Part shown: in pieces, positions 59,674 to 64,000 of the stretch
How the letters are laid out: every line of letters starts with the position of its first letter
Numbering within the stretch: position 1 is the first letter of the stretch
NCBI GenBank assembly: GCA_009760855.2
Contig: WPIO01000023.1
Span: 5,592,001-5,656,000 of the forward strand
DNA length: 64,000 nucleotides
DNA from: Cristatella mucedo
Lineage: Eukaryota > Bryozoa > Phylactolaemata > Cristatellidae
Direction: 5' to 3'
Notes under the pieces: generated by a model
Databases searched by the model: none
Told to the model about the DNA's origin: nothing
The model's input: only the letters and a program-made list of their open reading frames with translations
Position numbers and translations under genes: made by a program

Positions 59674-60392
59674 CTGGCTAGGAGCTGCTACTGAACGATC
59701 TCCAACGTCACAGCGTGTCAGGGTTTTTCCCTGAGTTGTGTTGAACTATAGCTCATAAGGCTCCAGTAAAAGGAACCGTCAAGGTATCGAGCTTGGCAGC
59801 ACGTGCACCCACCAAAGTAGAGTGAGCGATCGATGCAATTGGCCAACGCTGCCGTGACGTGTTTTCTCACTCAGTACTTGAGCACCGCTTCAATGTACTG
59901 GCCATCAGAGTAGCGTTGTCAAAGTATGGCGACTGACAACCGTGTTGCTCCATTTCGTCCGTCACTAGCTGTTTCTGGAGATTTTTTCAATCAAACTCTC
60001 ACTACCCCTCCTGGATATTGTCTGTATACAACCACGACAAGACTTTCTATGGCCAGCTCTTTTCCTTTTAGAGACTTAGTTCCGCCCGGGGCACAAGCTA
60101 TACCTGCCTTTCCTGGGTACATCTTTGTCGGCAATGGCGCCGGAGCTACCCATAAGGAGCGAATTGAGAATTAAAGGCAATAATTTTTTTTAAGTCGGCA
60201 TTATTATTATGCTCTATCTCGCAATCCACCAAGCTGCCAGAACTGGAAGCTTTATTCAGAGCCCTATCATCGGTGGAGTGCTTCTGAGAGCATACAAATT
60301 TCCGGGGAAGGCAATCGGAGCCAATTACAAAATTTTGAATTCGCATTCAATGGGTGAGTATGGGTAAAACTGTGCTGTAGTACGATTCATTC
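59674..60392. other. Unassigned DNA
   Basis: Short frames only (for example 59926-60174 plus); nothing recognised. Confidence 0.45.
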
Positions 60393-60530
60393 AGGTTTGG
60401 TCTAGCGGTTGAGGTGCTCGCCCCGACCAAGGTCTGACTGAGGTCGTGGGCTCGAGCCCCGAGGCATATGTAAAACGCCTGAATAGAGATTAAGTTCTCT
60501 TGGGGCGCTATATAAATGAATTATTTATTT
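60393..60530 (+). mobile_element. SINE-B, best-preserved copy
   Basis: Head GGTTTGGTCTAGCGGTTGAG has a perfect pol III A box (TGGTCTAGCGG). The B-box region is GTCGTGGGCTCGAGCCCC. The tail AACGCCTGAATAGAGATTAA, then GTTCTCTTGGGGCGCTATA, equals the LINE-A 3' end. It finishes in ATTTATTTATTT. A short ATTCAT repeat occurs on both sides. Confidence 0.9.
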
Positions 60531-63469
60531 ATTTATTCATCCACGGACTGTCCAACCCGAACGATTCATTCAGAGGACGTTTCATCCACGGACGATAAAT
60601 CCAGAATACTATTTATGCTTATCATATGAATTTCTGAAGGGCTAAACTGTAAAAATTATTGAAACAAATATCTTTAGTGAGGATTTAGGGTTATTTGTCT
60701 GCAGGAACAGACAGTAGATGAATTGTCTGTTGATGAATCGTCTCAGAACCGCAAATACAGCGGTTTTGAACGTCTTCGTAAACCTTCACAGCTGCTCACA
60801 GCGTAGCTAATAATCTCCAACTGAATAAAAAACTTTTAGAGGCCAGGTTGGTAACCTTCTTTCGGGATATGCACGAAGATAAGGCGAAGCCTTATAGCGC
60901 CCAACCCCAATAGGTTCTCTAATTAAATAAACCCCACGCCTACAGCCTAATAGCAGAAGTTGACCTGGCGATAAATGTGGTTTGCAAAAAGCAATGACAC
61001 GAAATTCAACACTAAATATACTTATGAAAAATAAATTAGTTAATTTTCTAAACTAGCTGCTCTTGGTATAGCTAAGAGAGCCGCTCTGGCGCCACAGCCC
61101 CTCCCACCCCCCCACCAGCCTACGATAAAGCGGAAGCTGTCAGGAAGCATGCTGCTTGTGGTCTGCGAGTCTTGGATCTTACAGGCTGCACTGTAACGTC
61201 TTGAAATGCTAAGATGAGCGACGGCAACGTAGAATTACAGGTCTTACACGCAGCGTATTTTCTAGTGGCTTACATTCGTTAGCGCGTATAAACTTCGATT
61301 TCCTCTGCGATTGAATTGTTGTTGCCTCACCTTGAAACCAGCCTTCTTTGAGTGGAGTGGATATATCCCCTGCCTCCAATGCTACTAGACTCGGGCATCA
61401 GTTAAACACTAAAGTATCAAAATTCAATCGGGCTCTCTAAGATGGATACAAAAGTCGGAAGACTGCTGAGCTGCAACCGGACGAGCAGTGCCAGTAGCAA
61501 CAACTACTAGTCTACTCTAGTACCAAGGCTTCAAATGTTGCTTCTGCCTGTTCGTAGTCACGCATCCTGGCCTGTCAGCAAACAGATGCTAGTAGCAGGT
61601 ACCGATTCCGCAAGGCTAGATGCTTCTAGAGAAGTGAGCTTGTTCTGCACCCAAATAGCCACAGCTTGCTCCGTGCGGTCAGTCCCTGGTCATTTGGCAG
61701 TCACGTCTCATAGTTGATGTTAAGGAATAAAAGTTATGTCAATATCCCTGATCGTGGCAACTGAAGGCATCCGGTGATCGGTGATGTGTCTTTACCACTG
61801 CTTTTTATTTTGAGCATCCAGATGTCACCGTAGCTCACCTGATTTGTGCCTACAGTACTGCTATATCGTTAAGACTTTTCTCACTATCGCGACTCTGCTA
61901 ACTTGCACAGCTGGCCTCAATATTGCAATTGGCCAAGTAATACACGTTCACTGCTTAAGGTATGGCTACAATTTTTCTCTTCAAATGAGCTGGAGCATGC
62001 ATTAGTCTACATTGCAGACCCTGGCTGTAGCTACTAACCACTTCTCCCTACCGGTTTAAACTATCCATTGTGTTACTAGCCAATGGATATTAGAACCGTG
62101 CATATATAATGTTATGTCTGCACAATGTTTACTAGTTTGGGTAGAGGCATGATAATGGCTATTTATTTATGCGGCCTGGCTCTCATAAGCTCAACGACAC
62201 AATTCTTGCAGAAGCACAAAGATTTGTCTGCATACTACAGAGTGCCACAGGCCACGTCGTGCAGACACTTCACCAGCTTACTTGACCTCAACTTAGGCTT
62301 GGCTGTATTAAACCTTGTTGCAACGCTAAGCATACCTGAGGATTAATGGGAGAGTGAATACACCGTCAACAAACTTGCAATGATGTTTTGTGATGATGGA
62401 ACCGGAGTTTAGGTTAGAAGCCTATATCAAAGTTCTGCCTCAGTAAGGGCTTTCATGTACCTGTGGTTTTAGATTTCTCCACAACTGACTGGACCATCTT
62501 GCTTGCCGAGTTGAACTTGCTTCGTGAACCAGCCGACGGCATTGTATGTGTAGTTCATCTGAGCTGGTTCTGATTGGTATTGCACGCTTTTCTTTGATAG
62601 TGCGATGAAATAGAGGCGCTTTCTTCTATATATGGGGACGAGTGGTGTATTATTGACTCAGCCTCCCATGCCTTCTGCATCAAGATCACAGATGGAGAGG
62701 ACCCATCATGCCACTGTATTTGCCTGCAAGTATGTACTCATGGGACTGAGGTGGTGGTGGTGGTGGAGGTGGAAGGGCAGTAGCAAGGAACTTGTAGGAA
62801 AGAGGAGCAGGCATGCAGTTGCAGCAGCTGTGGCTACGCGATGGCAGTAGATGTTGTGTGTGCTCTCAGGCATTATGCCAGAGTTGAGCTTGCTTTGGCC
62901 TTTTTTTTAGCTGATCAGTGTGTAGGTATACTTTTGATCTCCAAGCTCATTATCCAGTCCATGGTTTGGTCCTCCTCATCTACGTGACGGCATGTGCAGC
63001 TCTCGTTGTATAGCAATGTATGCGCGTAGCCCCCTTTGGTGTTGTCATTTTTATTACTTTCGCTAGCCGAGATGTTATGCTAGTAGCACATGATGGCCCA
63101 TTGCAGATGTTACATCCCGTAAGTTCTCTATAGTGCAGTTGATGATCAAGTAGGCAGTGGGGATAGGGATAATTGTTATCAAAGAAGCTGGAAGTAAGTT
63201 TCGGCTATGCATATGGGCTTTTTTTAAAGAGATGCATGCTGCCAGATGTGTTGCATTATGAGGACGGCTCTAGCCGAAGCTTTGTAGTCATTCTAAAATC
63301 CTTGATTGTGAAGTTCTTGTCATCCTCTTTTCATTGGCGATAACATGGTTATTTGATCGTGCATGCATTAGTGGTTCTTGTCTTGTGTGTGCATGCATCC
63401 ACTTGATATTGATCTTTTGATTGGCACGATCGTTCGTGGACAGGTAACTACGTTTATGGACTTGTCAGA
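60531..63469. other. Unassigned DNA
   Basis: About 2.9 kb with no repeat or domain I recognise. A plus-strand frame at 62125-62346 and a GGT run near 62747-62768 are the only landmarks. Confidence 0.45.
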
Positions 63470-63665
63470 TTGAGAGATGAGAGGAGCAAGAAAGCCTGGA
63501 GAAAATGAGAAAGAGAGCGAGCAAGAGAGGGGGAGAGAGAGCAAGCAAGCAAGAGAGGGGGAGAGAGAGCAAGCAAGCAAGAACGGGAAGAGAGACAACG
63601 AGCAAGAACGGGAAGGGAGAGCGAGCAAGAGAGGGGGAGAGAGAAGAGAGAGAAGGAGAGAGAGT
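63470..63665. repeat. GA-rich imperfect tract
   Basis: GAGAGAGCAAGCAAGCAAGA-type units with partial higher-order repetition. Short TG/CG tract follows at about 63752-63800. Confidence 0.88.
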
Positions 63666-63753
63666 ATGAACATTAGGAGAAAAACAGAAAAGTGGCACGA
63701 AAGGCGATAAGGAGCAGGAGAGGTAGCAAATGAGGCGAGAAAAGGGAAAGAAA

Positions 63754-63786
<33 letters not shown>

Positions 63787-63907
63787 CGCGCATGTTTGTG
63801 TGTATGTGTTATATGTAAATGTGCATGCATGATAAGTATTAGTGTATTATACAAATGGTTACCACCAAATGCTGATGCATGAGTGCAGTCTTGTTTTGAT
63901 AGGGATA

Positions 63908-64000
63908 AGAATAATGACATTTATATAGTACCCTCATAGAGCTAAATCACTTTCTAGGCACTTTACATCTTCTGGAAAGGAAGCACATTAATTAGTTAAG
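63908..64000 (-). mobile_element. LINE-A 3' end, cut by the window edge
   Basis: ATAGTACCCTCATAGAGCTA, then AATCACTTTCTAGGCACTTT and GGAAAGGAAGCACATTAATT. The sequence past the tail matches the LINE-A 3' UTR, so the element probably continues beyond base 64000. Confidence 0.75.

Noticed and set aside
60393-60465. A tRNA gene
   Set aside because: The A box is good, but the unit is the head of SINE-B, which occurs several times with the LINE-A tail.

Overview
This window is genomic DNA from an animal, most likely a bilaterian invertebrate. The evidence is one intron-split metazoan-type RGK GTPase gene, large introns, CpG-rich promoter-like DNA, long microsatellites, tRNA-derived SINEs, LINEs of the CR1/L2 group and one decayed Ty3/Gypsy-type LTR element. 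The sequence alone does not fix the species.

The only host gene I can support is an RGK (Rad/Gem/Rem-type) small GTPase on the + strand. It has four coding exons, at 13818-14472, 14685-14755, 14885-15077 and 24143-24345. All splice junctions are GT..AG and phase-compatible, and together they encode 373 residues. Exons 1-3 lie in a strongly GC- and CpG-rich block (about 11.7-16.3 kb) that should contain the promoter. The 9-kb third intron holds a LINE copy, a LINE tail, two short tandem arrays and GA tracts. Exon 4 lies in a second GC-rich block. The conserved C-terminal cysteine motif of RGK proteins is not encoded in the open frame.

The rest is mostly repeats. LINE-A (L2-like) occurs in at least a dozen copies on both strands. 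The fullest, at 54247-57310 on the minus strand, is inserted into an older plus-strand LINE-A copy whose two halves can be recognised on either side. LINE-B is a second CR1/L2-group family with a different 3' end. SINE-A and SINE-B are tRNA-derived. SINE-B carries the same 3' tail as LINE-A, so LINE-A probably mobilises it. A Ty3/Gypsy-type element at about 40.72-45.76 kb has two recognisable LTRs, gag, protease, reverse transcriptase, RNase H and integrase remnants, all broken by stops and frameshifts.

Microsatellites include a 1.05-kb CT tract, several GA and GA/CAGA tracts, a 135-bp TG tract, AT tracts and GCC runs near the gene. Several abut or are split by retroposons. Further GC-rich blocks (about 4.2-6.8, 17.3-19.6, 35.9-37.25, 49.5-50.1 and 51.1-51.7 kb) contain no gene I can recognise. 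I see no rRNA, no stand-alone tRNA gene and no CRISPR array.
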